Of a stretch of 33,338 nucleotides of DNA, positions 15,491 through 23,307 are shown piece after piece; within the stretch, counting starts at the first letter, position 1; every line of letters starts with the position of its first letter. Under the pieces are notes generated by a model. The model had not been told where the DNA came from and ran no database searches. It worked only from the letters and a program-made list of their open reading frames with translations. Position numbers and translations under genes: made by a program. Origin of the DNA: Andeanibacterium sp035497315. GTDB taxonomy: Bacteria; Pseudomonadota; Alphaproteobacteria; Sphingomonadales; Sphingomonadaceae. The stretch covers positions 1 through 33,338 of the forward strand of contig DATJDU010000040.1 in the NCBI GenBank assembly GCA_035497315.1, read 5' to 3'.

Positions 15491-16788
15491 GCCGGAACTT
15501 TCGCCACTTTCGCGCCTTCCGGAAGGGTTCGGGGGGCAGCGTTCAGCCGTTCCTTCGCAAAGCCCGCCGCCTGCTGGTAGGCCAGCATGAAGGCAGTGCG
15601 TTCCTCGGCCGGGAAGACATCGTCGATATTGTCGAACTTGCCCCCGCAGCGATCCTCCACAATGCCGAGCAGGCCGAACGGCCCTGCCCCGCGATTGCGC
15701 ATGGCCACCTGGCCGATGGGGCCGCACAATTCCTCGTCAAACGCCCTGAGCGCCGCGGGAGTTACGCCATGCTCCACCATGATCCGGCCGATCACCCGCG
15801 CATCGACGATTGCCTGCGAGGCACCGTTGGAGCCGGTAGGATACATCGGATGCGCCGCATCGCCCATCAGTGCGACCGGGCCGTCCACCCATGTCGGCAG
15901 CGGATCGCGGTCGATCATCGGGTTCTCATAGGCCAGTTCGGACTTCGCCAGCAGCGCGGGCAAGTCGATCCAGTCATAGACAAAGCCGTCGAAATGATGG
16001 GCAAATTCAGATAGTTCCACCGGACGGAACCAGCCGGATCTGGTCCAGTCATGGTCCGTGTCATAGGTCTGTTCGGCAATCCAGTTGATATCTGCCAGGC
16101 CCTGCTCGTCGGGGTGGGAGATCGGATAGATCACCACGCGGTGGCGGCTGGTGCCAAGGCCGACGAAGGACGATCCGGTGCGGATAGGAACGCCGCGCGC
16201 CGTGCCGCGCCACATGATCGTCCCGCCCCAGTGGATCGGCGGCTGGCCGGGGTGCATCTGCGCCCGGACGGAGGAATGGATGCCATCCGCGCCGAACAGC
16301 AGCGCGCCGTTATATTCGCTGGAGCCGCCGTCCGCCAACTCGATCAGGGCGGTGACCGAACCGTCACCCTCCTTGCGATAGCCGGTGACTTTGTGGCCCA
16401 GCTTCACTGCATCCGGGCCGAGCCGCTCGATCACCTTGCGATAGAGCAGCAGGTGAAACTCGCCGCGATGAACGGCATATTGGTGCCAATTATAGCCCGC
16501 CAGCTTGCCGCGCGGCTCCGAATAGATTTCCTTGCCGTTCAGCCCCACCAGCGCCCATTCGCGCGCCGGAATGCCCACCTTGTCCAGTTCGTCCTCGCCA
16601 ATGCCGAGGTCTTCCAACTCGCGCACCGCATTGGGCTGGAGGTTGATGCCCACGCCCAGCGGCCGCAACTGCCGGACGCTTTCGAACACGATGCAAGGCA
16701 CCCCGATCTGGTGAAGTGTAAGGGCAAGCGTCAGTCCCCCGATGCCGCCTCCGGCAATCAACACGGTATCGTTCGGCATCGCGATCAT
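15487..16788 (-). CDS. FAD-dependent monooxygenase (group A aromatic hydroxylase type)
   Basis: 433 residues, typical length. The N-terminal Rossmann loop G13-G-G-I-G-G18 binds FAD. The middle carries the F-G-A-D-G-I-H-S-S-V-R motif, and the C-terminal G-D-A-A-H-P-M-Y-P-T-G-S-N-G-A-S-Q-A motif contacts the flavin ribityl. These define the salicylate-hydroxylase/PhzS-like flavoprotein class, which uses NAD(P)H and O2 to hydroxylate a ring. The substrate cannot be told from sequence. The ATG at 16786-16788 follows GGAAAG; a second ATG three codons on is possible. It forms a two-gene unit with the DUF3237 protein and has no visible link to nitrate metabolism. Confidence 0.85.
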   Translation of the reverse strand: MIAMPNDTVLIAGGGIGGLTLALTLHQIGVPCIVFESVRQLRPLGVGINLQPNAVRELEDLGIGEDELDKVGIPAREWALVGLNGKEIYSEPRGKLAGYNWHQYAVHRGEFHLLLYRKVIERLGPDAVKLGHKVTGYRKEGDGSVTALIELADGGSSEYNGALLFGADGIHSSVRAQMHPGQPPIHWGGTIMWRGTARGVPIRTGSSFVGLGTSRHRVVIYPISHPDEQGLADINWIAEQTYDTDHDWTRSGWFRPVELSEFAHHFDGFVYDWIDLPALLAKSELAYENPMIDRDPLPTWVDGPVALMGDAAHPMYPTGSNGASQAIVDARVIGRIMVEHGVTPAALRAFDEELCGPIGQVAMRNRGAGPFGLLGIVEDRCGGKFDNIDDVFPAEERTAFMLAYQQAAGFAKERLNAAPRTLPEGAKVAKVPA

Positions 16789-16824
16789 CGTCTTTCCGTC
16801 CAGGGCCCATCGCCCGCGCCTCTC

Positions 16825-16854
16825 CGCGCGGGCGGACGTCTAACGACCCGCGCG
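16825..16854. repeat. 8-bp inverted repeat upstream of the monooxygenase gene
   Basis: CGCGCGGG and CCCGCGCG with a 14-nt spacer, 37 bp before the monooxygenase start. It could be an operator or a hairpin; no regulator gene adjoins it. Confidence 0.3.
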
Positions 16855-16886
16855 CCCGGTGACAATCGTGCAGGGCACAGCAGGAA

Positions 16887-16918
16887 GGGCGGCGAAGCCG
16901 GATGTTGCTTCACCGCCC
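16887..16918 (-). terminator. Probable terminator hairpin after the alpha/beta hydrolase
   Basis: A 12-bp stem (16887-16898 with 16907-16918, one G-U pair in the transcript) around an 8-nt loop, 12 nt past the hydrolase stop. The U-run is poor (UCCU), so termination may be incomplete. Confidence 0.5.
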
Positions 16919-16930
16919 TCCCCTTGCTCT

Positions 16931-17767
16931 TTACGCCTTCACGAAGGCGAGCAGATCGGGATTGAGGATGTCGGCATTCACCGTCAGCATCCCGTGCGAA
17001 AGCCCTTCATAGACCTTCAGCGTGGCATTGGGCAGCAGTTCGGCCTGAAGCAGCGCCGCATTCTTGTAAGGCACCACCTGATCGTCATCGCCCTGCAGCA
17101 CCAGCGTGGGAACGCCGATCGCCTTCAGATCGGCAGTCTGGTCAGTCTCGGAAAAGGCCTTGATGCCGTCATAATGGGCCTTGGCACTGCCCATCATGCC
17201 CTGCCGCCACCAATTGTCGATCACAGCGGGCTGCACCTTCGCATCCGGGCGGTTGAAACCGTAGAACGGCCCGGCCGCCACATCGCGGAAGAATTGCGCC
17301 CGGTTTGCCGCCAGGGCGCTACGGAAGCCGTCGAACACTTCGATCGGCAGGCCGCCGGGATATCGATCGGTCTTCAGCATGATCGGCGGGACAGCCGCAA
17401 CCAGCACCGCCTTGGCCACGCGGCCCTGCGGAATGCCGTGCTGGGCAACATAGCGGGCGACCTCGCCCCCGCCGGTCGAATGGCCGATATGTACGGCATT
17501 GCGCAGGTCCAGATGTTCGGCCACCGCGGCCGCATCGGCGGCATAGTGATCCATGTCGTGGCCGTCGCTCACCTGGGCGGAGCGGCCGTGGCCCCGGCGG
17601 TCATGCGCGACCACGCGATAGCCCTGCTGGAGGAAGAACAACATCTGTGCATCCCAATCGTCCGCAGAGAGCGGCCAGCCGTGATGGAAGACAATCGGTT
17701 GCGCGTCCTTCGGACCCCAGTCCTTGAAGAAGATTTCGACGCCGTCCTTGGTGGTAACATATGCCAT
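16931..17767 (-). CDS. Alpha/beta hydrolase, cofactor-free haloperoxidase type
   Basis: 278 residues, the standard length of the non-heme chloroperoxidase/esterase group. The catalytic triad is visible: Ser97 in G-H-S-T-G-G, Asp in the strand L-V-L-Q-G-D-D-D-Q-V-V-P, and His in G-L-S-H-G-M. The oxyanion segment F-H-H-G-W-P and the tract A-H-D-R-R-G-H-G-R-S are characteristic of this group, which acts on esters and can make peracids. There is no signal peptide, so it is cytoplasmic. The ATG is preceded by AAAGGA at 7 nt; an in-frame ATG ten codons upstream would include that site in the gene and is rejected. It stands alone between the monooxygenase pair and the ABC-F gene. Confidence 0.88.
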   Translation of the reverse strand: MAYVTTKDGVEIFFKDWGPKDAQPIVFHHGWPLSADDWDAQMLFFLQQGYRVVAHDRRGHGRSAQVSDGHDMDHYAADAAAVAEHLDLRNAVHIGHSTGGGEVARYVAQHGIPQGRVAKAVLVAAVPPIMLKTDRYPGGLPIEVFDGFRSALAANRAQFFRDVAAGPFYGFNRPDAKVQPAVIDNWWRQGMMGSAKAHYDGIKAFSETDQTADLKAIGVPTLVLQGDDDQVVPYKNAALLQAELLPNATLKVYEGLSHGMLTVNADILNPDLLAFVKA

Positions 17768-17996
17768 GGGAATATCCTTTCGCTTCTCTGGTGCCATCTT
17801 GATCGTGGCGTGCCTTTCATTCTGAAAGTGCGGAAACGGCGGGAGAAAGGCTGCCCTGCCGGCCCCGTCGGGGTGAGCAGAGATCTACGCCTCCAAGGTT
17901 ATCCCAAGAAGTCAGATAAGTTTATCCATCGCGTTCGATAAAGTTGAATAGTTGCAGGTGCGGGCGCGCGACATCGTCAGCACGCGCCCCCCTGTT
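17768..17996. other. Gap upstream of the hydrolase and downstream of the ABC-F gene
   Basis: A 7-bp inverted repeat GGGCGCG/CGCGCCC (17962-17968, 17983-17989) follows the ABC-F stop by 7 nt on the minus strand and may help end that transcript, though no U-run follows. An AT-richer part near 17905-17945, with GATAA/TTATC half-sites, could carry the hydrolase promoter. No gene is visible. Confidence 0.35.
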
Positions 17997-19862
17997 CTAC
18001 CCCGCGCGGTCCAGTCGTTCGCTCAGCGCAAGCCACTCCGCCTCGACGGTTTCCAGTTCGCCAGCGACCTGAGCCCTTTGCTGGAGCAGTTCGGTCATCG
18101 TCTTGCTGGCGAGATGCGATACCGCATTGGCCGGTTCATACATCGCCTGATCGATCTGCGAACATTGCGCCTGCAACTTGGCGATGGCCTTTTCGGTCCG
18201 GGCGATTTCCGATTTGATATAGCGCGCTTCGGCTTGCGACTTGCCGGATTGCTTCGCAGCGGATTTTCCTGGCTTGGCTCCGCCATCCTTTTTCGGCTGA
18301 TTCCGCCCAAGCACGAAGTCGATGTAATCCTCCATGCTGCCGGCATAATCCCTTGCCGTACCCTCATCGACCAGCACCAGCCGGTCCGCGGTCAGTTCGA
18401 CCATGTGGCGGTCATGGCTGATAAGGATCACGGCCCCGGAATAGGCATTGAGCGCCTGCACCAGCGCTTCGCGCGCATCGACATCGAGGTGATTGGTCGG
18501 CTCGTCGAGGATCAGCAGATGCGGCGCATCGCGGGTGATAAGTGCCAGCGCCAGCCGCGCGCGCTCGCCGCCGGACAATTGCCCGACCGACGTCGTCGCA
18601 CGGTTGCCCGAAAAGCCGAAACGCCCCAATTGCGCGCGAATGGCACCAGGTGACTGGCCTTCCATCGCGCGGGTCATATGTTCCAGAGGGGTGGCGTCGG
18701 TAGCCAGTTCTTCCACCTGATATTGGGTGAAATAGCCGACCTTCATCTTGCCCGACGCATTCATCGCACCGTCCATCGGGGGCAGCTGGGCAGCCAGCAG
18801 GCGGGCCAGCGTGGTCTTGCCATTGCCGTTGCGGCCCAGCAGCGCGATCCGCTCGTCAGGATCGATCCGCAGATTGATCCGGCGCAGCACCGGCACATCG
18901 GTTTTGTAGCCCACGGACGCCAGATCCAGCGAGATCAGCGGCGGGCGCAGCTCGGTAGGATCGGGAAAGTCGAAGCTGAGCGACGGGTCCTCGATCAGCG
19001 CCGTGATGGGCTGCATCTTGGCCAGCATCTTTGCGCGTGACTGGGCCTGCTTGGCAGTGGAGGCCCGGGCGCTGTTGCGCGCGACATAATCCTGAAGCCG
19101 CGCCCGCTGCGCATCCTGCGCGGCCTTGGCCGCCGCAAGCTGGGTAGCCCGTTCCGCCCGCTGGCGTTCGAAACTGTCGTAACCGCCGGGATAGAGCGTC
19201 ACCTTCCCGCCCTGCAGATGCAGGATATGATCCACCACATTGTTCAGCAGATCGCGCTCATGGCTGATCACAACCAGGGTCGCCGGATAGGATTTGAGGA
19301 AATTCTCAAGCCATAGGGTCGCTTCCAGGTCGAGGTGGTTGGAAGGCTCGTCGAGCAGCAACACATCGGGCTGCGAAAACAACAGCGCGGCCAGCGCCAC
19401 GCGCATCTTCCAGCCACCCGAAAAACTGTCGAGCGGCTGGCCCTGCATGGTCTCATCGAAGCCCAGGCCGGTCAGAATCCGGGCCGCGCGCGACGGCGCG
19501 CTATAGGCATCGATGGCAAGCAACCGATCGTGAATGTCTCCCAGCCGGTCGGGATCGGTGCAGGTTTCCGATTCCTCCATCAGACTGGCGCGTTCGACAT
19601 CGGCTGCCAGCACGGCCTGTTCCGGCGTGATCGATCCGCTGGGCGCATCCTGCGCGATATAGCCCAGCCGGGTGCGGCGCGGCATTTCGATCTCGCCCTC
19701 ATCGGGATCGAGCGCGCCGATCATCACCTTCATCAGCGTGGATTTTCCAGCCCCATTGCGGCCGATCAGCCCCACCCGTCCTCCGGGCGGAATCGCGGCG
19801 CTGGCGCGGTCGAGGATAGTGCGGCCGCCAAGGCGCACGGTAATACCGTTGATTGAGAGCAT
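17997..19862 (-). CDS. ABC-F family ATPase (ribosome-associated type)
   Basis: 621 residues with two soluble ABC domains and no membrane segment. Walker A motifs are G-R-N-G-A-G-K-S-T and G-R-N-G-N-G-K-T-T; signatures are F-S-G-G-W and L-S-G-G-E; both Walker B motifs end in the ABC-F hallmark D-E-P-S/T-N-H-L-D. A charged interdomain linker (about residues 215-280, rich in Arg/Ala/Gln) corresponds to the P-site tRNA-interaction motif, and a C-terminal coiled coil rich in Glu/Gln/Lys follows about 510-621. Members act on ribosomes; which subgroup (Uup/YheS-like) is uncertain. I chose the ATG of M-L-S-I-N-G, where the ABC fold begins; a 12-codon extension is open but Gly/Cys/Ala-rich. Confidence 0.9.
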   Translation of the reverse strand: MLSINGITVRLGGRTILDRASAAIPPGGRVGLIGRNGAGKSTLMKVMIGALDPDEGEIEMPRRTRLGYIAQDAPSGSITPEQAVLAADVERASLMEESETCTDPDRLGDIHDRLLAIDAYSAPSRAARILTGLGFDETMQGQPLDSFSGGWKMRVALAALLFSQPDVLLLDEPSNHLDLEATLWLENFLKSYPATLVVISHERDLLNNVVDHILHLQGGKVTLYPGGYDSFERQRAERATQLAAAKAAQDAQRARLQDYVARNSARASTAKQAQSRAKMLAKMQPITALIEDPSLSFDFPDPTELRPPLISLDLASVGYKTDVPVLRRINLRIDPDERIALLGRNGNGKTTLARLLAAQLPPMDGAMNASGKMKVGYFTQYQVEELATDATPLEHMTRAMEGQSPGAIRAQLGRFGFSGNRATTSVGQLSGGERARLALALITRDAPHLLILDEPTNHLDVDAREALVQALNAYSGAVILISHDRHMVELTADRLVLVDEGTARDYAGSMEDYIDFVLGRNQPKKDGGAKPGKSAAKQSGKSQAEARYIKSEIARTEKAIAKLQAQCSQIDQAMYEPANAVSHLASKTMTELLQQRAQVAGELETVEAEWLALSERLDRAG

Positions 19863-19964
19863 GGCCACGCCACTAGCAGCACATCCGGCACATCCCAAGC
19901 CACCATCGACCGAGAAATTCGCGATGGATGCCGGGGGGCCGACCGCGACGCCTTCCCGCCTTTC

Positions 19965-20561
19965 CTATCGGACCGAATAGGCCCTGAGGAAAATGTCGAC
20001 GGCAGCCTCGACGACTTCGGCTTCTGCGAACGCCGGTTTCGCACCGAAAAGCAGAGGCTCGAGGATTCCGGCTTCGAGCAATCCCTTGAGATGAACTGCC
20101 GCAATGCGATGGTTGGCTGGCTGAAGAATCCCCCTCTCCATCAGCAGGGCGATATAATCGCCCATCCGGTGCCAGCCCTGCTGGGGGCCCAATTCATAGA
20201 GCTCTTCGCCCAGGCCGCTGTTGTTACCTTCCGCGACCGCCGTACGTATGATCGACAGAGCGTCCGAAGTGGTAACCAGCCGCAGATATGCTTCCCCGAA
20301 ACAGCTCAGGACTGCGCGGACATCGGATTGCGACGGATCCAGCAGGGCCATGACCTCGTCTGCCTGCTCAAGCATGGCATCCTGCATCGCAGCGGCGAAC
20401 AGCTCCTCCTTGGATTTGAAGTAGCTGTAGAGGGTCGCTTTCGAGCCGCCGAGGCGTCGGGAAATATTCGCCATGGTTGCCCGCTCATAGCCGACTTCGC
20501 GAAAAAGCTCCGTGGCCACTTCCAGAATCGCCTGCCGGCGGGCGTCGGTCTTGATGCGCAA
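19965..20561 (-). CDS. TetR/AcrR family transcriptional regulator
   Basis: 198 residues. The first ~55 form the TetR DNA-binding domain (A-I-L-E-V-A-T-E-L-F-R-E-x-G-Y, then S-K-A-T-L-Y-S-Y-F-K-S-K-E-E-L-F); the remainder is an all-helical ligand domain with a C-terminal helix pair. The start codon is TTG at 20559-20561, supported by AAGGGAGAG 5-12 nt before it. It is divergent from the three-gene efflux operon, separated by 105 bp that contain two similar 14-bp sites, so it very probably represses that operon and itself. The inducer is unknown. The ABC-F gene follows after 102 bp on the same strand. Confidence 0.9.
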   Translation of the reverse strand: MRIKTDARRQAILEVATELFREVGYERATMANISRRLGGSKATLYSYFKSKEELFAAAMQDAMLEQADEVMALLDPSQSDVRAVLSCFGEAYLRLVTTSDALSIIRTAVAEGNNSGLGEELYELGPQQGWHRMGDYIALLMERGILQPANHRIAAVHLKGLLEAGILEPLLFGAKPAFAEAEVVEAAVDIFLRAYSVR

Positions 20562-20582
20562 TTTTCTCTCCCTTCTTTTCTA

Positions 20583-20596
20583 AACCAGACTGTACA
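20583..20596. promoter_or_regulatory. Candidate TetR operator O1
   Basis: AACCAGACTGTACA, 11 of 14 positions identical to O2. It lies just upstream of the tetR ribosome site, where bound repressor would block tetR transcription. Confidence 0.5.
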
Positions 20597-20604
20597 CTTT
20601 TGCC

Positions 20605-20631
20605 TTGACAGGGCAAGCCTCAATCCATAAT
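20605..20631 (+). promoter_or_regulatory. Probable promoter of the efflux operon
   Basis: TTGACA (20605-20610) is a perfect -35 box. CATAAT (20626-20631) follows with a 15-bp spacer, or TAATTA-like sequence at 17 bp. O2 starts directly after it, and the GTG start of the first gene is 36 bp downstream. Confidence 0.6.
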
Positions 20632-20633
20632 TA

Positions 20634-20647
20634 AACCGTACGGTACA
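20634..20647. promoter_or_regulatory. Candidate TetR operator O2
   Basis: AACCGTACGGTACA, containing the perfect 10-bp palindrome ACCGTACGGT (20635-20644). It covers the likely transcription start of the efflux operon, a classic repressor position. Confidence 0.6.
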
Positions 20648-20666
20648 GTTATACTGGAGGCAAATT

Positions 20667-22109
20667 GTGGGGCTATCCAAGCCTGACGGACGAAAACGGG
20701 CAGCGGCCGGATTCGTTATTCTACCTGCGGCCCTGCTGGCAGGTGCCTGTGCAACCTTGCCTGAAAAGGCCGATTTGCAGGGCCCGGTTGCCGTGGAATC
20801 TCTGGCCACCACGCAAAGCCTTCCATCCGGGGGCGCCGAATGGCCTTCCGACGGCTGGTGGCAGGGTTTTGGCGATCCCCAATTGACGAAACTCGTTGAG
20901 GAAGGGCTCACAGGCGCAACCGATCTGCGCGCAGCGGAAGCCCGCTTCAACCGCGCCAACGCCCTTGCCGGTCAGGCCCGCGGGCGCCTGCTACCCACGC
21001 TCGATGCCGCAGCGCAGGCCGGCGGAACACAACAAAGCGACAATTATCTGTTTCCTTCCGGCTTCGCGCCAAGGAACTGGCCCGATTACGGGCAGGCAAC
21101 GCTGAGCCTGAACTGGGATCTGGACTTCTGGGGTCGCAACCGCGCCGCATTGGCCGCCGCCCGATCCGATGTGGATGCGGCGCAGGCAGAGGCTGCCGCC
21201 GCGCGCCTTGCCGTCTCGGCCGGCATCGCCCAGGCCTATGCCGATCTGGCAGATCTTCATGCGCAGCGGGATGCCGCCAGGGATGCATCGAAGGTTCGCG
21301 CGCAGACCCTCGAACTCATGCAAGGGCGCCAGGCCCAGGGGCTGGAAAACAGCGGCTCGGTAGCTCGCGCCCGATCCGGCCTGGCCTCCGCCGAAGGGGA
21401 TATCGCCGCCCTGGATGAAGCCATCGCGCTCACGCAGAACCGAATTGCCGCGCTTATCGGCGCCGGACCCGATCGCGCCCTTGCGATCACCCGCCCGGCG
21501 CTGGCGGGGCAGGCTCCCCCCCCTGGCCTGCCCCGCAACCTTCCGGCCGAACTGATCGGCCGCCGGCCGGATATCCGTGCAGCGCTCATGCGAGTGGAGG
21601 CAGCAGCCAGCAGGATCAAGCAATCGCGCGCGGCCTTCTATCCCAATATCAATCTGACCGGACTGATCGGCCTGCAGGCTCTCGGCATCGACAATGTCTT
21701 CAAGTCCGGCTCGGACTTCGGCACGGTTGGGCCAGCCATAAGCCTGCCGATCTTCGATGGCGGGCGGCTGCGCGGCCAATACCGCGCGGCCGAGGCCGAA
21801 TATCAGATAGCGGTGGCGCAATATGACGGCGCGCTTGTCGAAGCGCTGAGGCAGGTCGCCGATGCGGCCACAAGCGAACGCTCCCTGGCGACGAGGCTCG
21901 ACCGGGCCCGAGAGGCCGAACAGGCGGCCAGTGCAGCCTGGACGGTGGCCAACAACCGCTATCGCGGCGGGCTTGCCACCTATCTCGACGTGCTGGCGGC
22001 AGAGGATGCGCTGATCGCTTCCCGGCGGACGCTCGCTTCCCTGCAGGCCCGCGCCTTTGCCCTCGATGTCAGCCTTATCCGCGCCCTCGGCGGCGGCTTC
22101 AGAATCTGA
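20667..22109 (+). CDS. Outer-membrane efflux lipoprotein (TolC/NodT family)
   Basis: 480 residues. The start is GTG, 6 nt after GGAGG (20656-20660). The N-terminal hydrophobic segment ends L-L-A-G-A-C28, a lipoprotein-like signal usual in the NodT branch. The mature part shows two copies of the outer-membrane efflux repeat, with typical N-W-D-L-D-F-W-G-R-N-R, N-L-T-G-L-I-G-L and I-F-D-G-G-R-L-R-G-Q-Y tracts and long Ala/Gln/Arg-rich helices that build the periplasmic tunnel. It is the first gene of the operon, followed after 14 nt by the adaptor gene. Together they would expel a toxic compound across both membranes. Confidence 0.9.
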   Translation: MGLSKPDGRKRAAAGFVILPAALLAGACATLPEKADLQGPVAVESLATTQSLPSGGAEWPSDGWWQGFGDPQLTKLVEEGLTGATDLRAAEARFNRANALAGQARGRLLPTLDAAAQAGGTQQSDNYLFPSGFAPRNWPDYGQATLSLNWDLDFWGRNRAALAAARSDVDAAQAEAAAARLAVSAGIAQAYADLADLHAQRDAARDASKVRAQTLELMQGRQAQGLENSGSVARARSGLASAEGDIAALDEAIALTQNRIAALIGAGPDRALAITRPALAGQAPPPGLPRNLPAELIGRRPDIRAALMRVEAAASRIKQSRAAFYPNINLTGLIGLQALGIDNVFKSGSDFGTVGPAISLPIFDGGRLRGQYRAAEAEYQIAVAQYDGALVEALRQVADAATSERSLATRLDRAREAEQAASAAWTVANNRYRGGLATYLDVLAAEDALIASRRTLASLQARAFALDVSLIRALGGGFRI

Positions 22110-22123
22110 AGGATAACCAAGCC

Positions 22124-23290
22124 ATGTCCAAGATTACCCATGTCGTCGAGCATGACGTTTACACCACGACCGAGGAAGAATCCCCTCGGGAAGAACAAAC
22201 CCGCACGGGCAAGCGCATCAAGGCCTTCGTCGGGCTCGGAGCGGCAGTGGCGATCCTGGGGGGCGCATATTACGCCTATGATTCGCTTATCGCTTCGAAA
22301 CATGCGGTAACCGACAACGCCTATGTCGGCGCGGATGTCGCACAGGTCACTCCGCTCGTGGGTGGACCGGTGCTTGAGGTGACGGTGCAGGATACCCAGC
22401 ATGTGAAGCGCGGCGATATTCTTGTCCGGCTGGACGATACGGATGCAAAAATCGCCCTTGCGCGCGCCGAGGCCCAGCTTGCCATGACGGAGCGCAAGGT
22501 CCGCGGCCTTGTCGCAACCGATGGCGGGCTCGGCGCGCAGATCGTCGCGCGGGCGGCAGACCAGGCGCGCGCCGAGGCCCAGGTCGCCGCGGCCCGCAGC
22601 GATCTCGACAAGGCACGCATCGACCTCCAGCGGCGCGAAGCGCTTGCCGAATCCGGATCGGTATCGGGCGACGAACTCACGATTGCGCGCAACGCCATGA
22701 GCACGGCCACAGCCAATCTGAAGATGGCGGAAGCGGTGCGCGCGCAGGCCCAGGCCAACCGCGCTACTGCGATCGGCGATCGCGAAGCCAGCAAGGCGCT
22801 GATCGCCAATACCACGATCGACACCAATCCCGAGGTTCTTGCCGCGCGTGCCGAACGCGACCAGGCGCGCATCAATCTGGAGCGCACGATCATCCGCGCA
22901 CCGGTGGATGGCGTGGTTTCCCGCCGGCAGGTCCAGACCGGCCAGCGCGTCCAGCCCGGGCAGATGCTGATGGTGGTCGTCCCCATTCAGGCCGCCTATG
23001 TGGATGCCAATTTCAAGGAAGTGCAACTGGCCAGGGTCCGCCCCGGCCAGGAAGTGACGCTGGTTTCCGACCTGTATGGCGACGATGTCCGATATAAGGG
23101 CAAGGTCGTCGGTTTCTCGGGCGGGACCGGGGCGGCCTTTGCGGTTGTGCCAGCCCAGAACGCGACCGGGAACTGGATCAAGGTCGTGCAGCGCCTTCCG
23201 GTGCGTATCGCGCTCGATCCCAAGCAACTGGCAACGCATCCGCTGCAGGTAGGTCTTTCGATGACCGCCGATATCGATCTTTCCGAATAA
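22124..23290 (+). CDS. Periplasmic adaptor of an MFS efflux pump (EmrA/HlyD family)
   Basis: 388 residues. The cytoplasmic tail (about 32 residues, acidic Glu-rich part) is followed by one membrane segment (about 35-55). After the strand T-D-N-A-Y-V-G-A-D come the biotinyl-lipoyl-like half-motif, two long coiled-coil helices with Ala/Arg/Glu heptads (about 105-220), the second half-motif (I-R-A-P-V-D-G-V-V) and a beta-barrel domain. The order is that of EmrA. It bridges the inner-membrane exporter (next gene) to the outer-membrane lipoprotein. AAGGAT precedes the ATG; the gene starts 14 nt after the previous stop and ends 17 nt before the next start. Confidence 0.92.
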   Translation: MSKITHVVEHDVYTTTEEESPREEQTRTGKRIKAFVGLGAAVAILGGAYYAYDSLIASKHAVTDNAYVGADVAQVTPLVGGPVLEVTVQDTQHVKRGDILVRLDDTDAKIALARAEAQLAMTERKVRGLVATDGGLGAQIVARAADQARAEAQVAAARSDLDKARIDLQRREALAESGSVSGDELTIARNAMSTATANLKMAEAVRAQAQANRATAIGDREASKALIANTTIDTNPEVLAARAERDQARINLERTIIRAPVDGVVSRRQVQTGQRVQPGQMLMVVVPIQAAYVDANFKEVQLARVRPGQEVTLVSDLYGDDVRYKGKVVGFSGGTGAAFAVVPAQNATGNWIKVVQRLPVRIALDPKQLATHPLQVGLSMTADIDLSE

Positions 23291-23307
23291 GCGAGCGGAG
23301 ACGCAAC

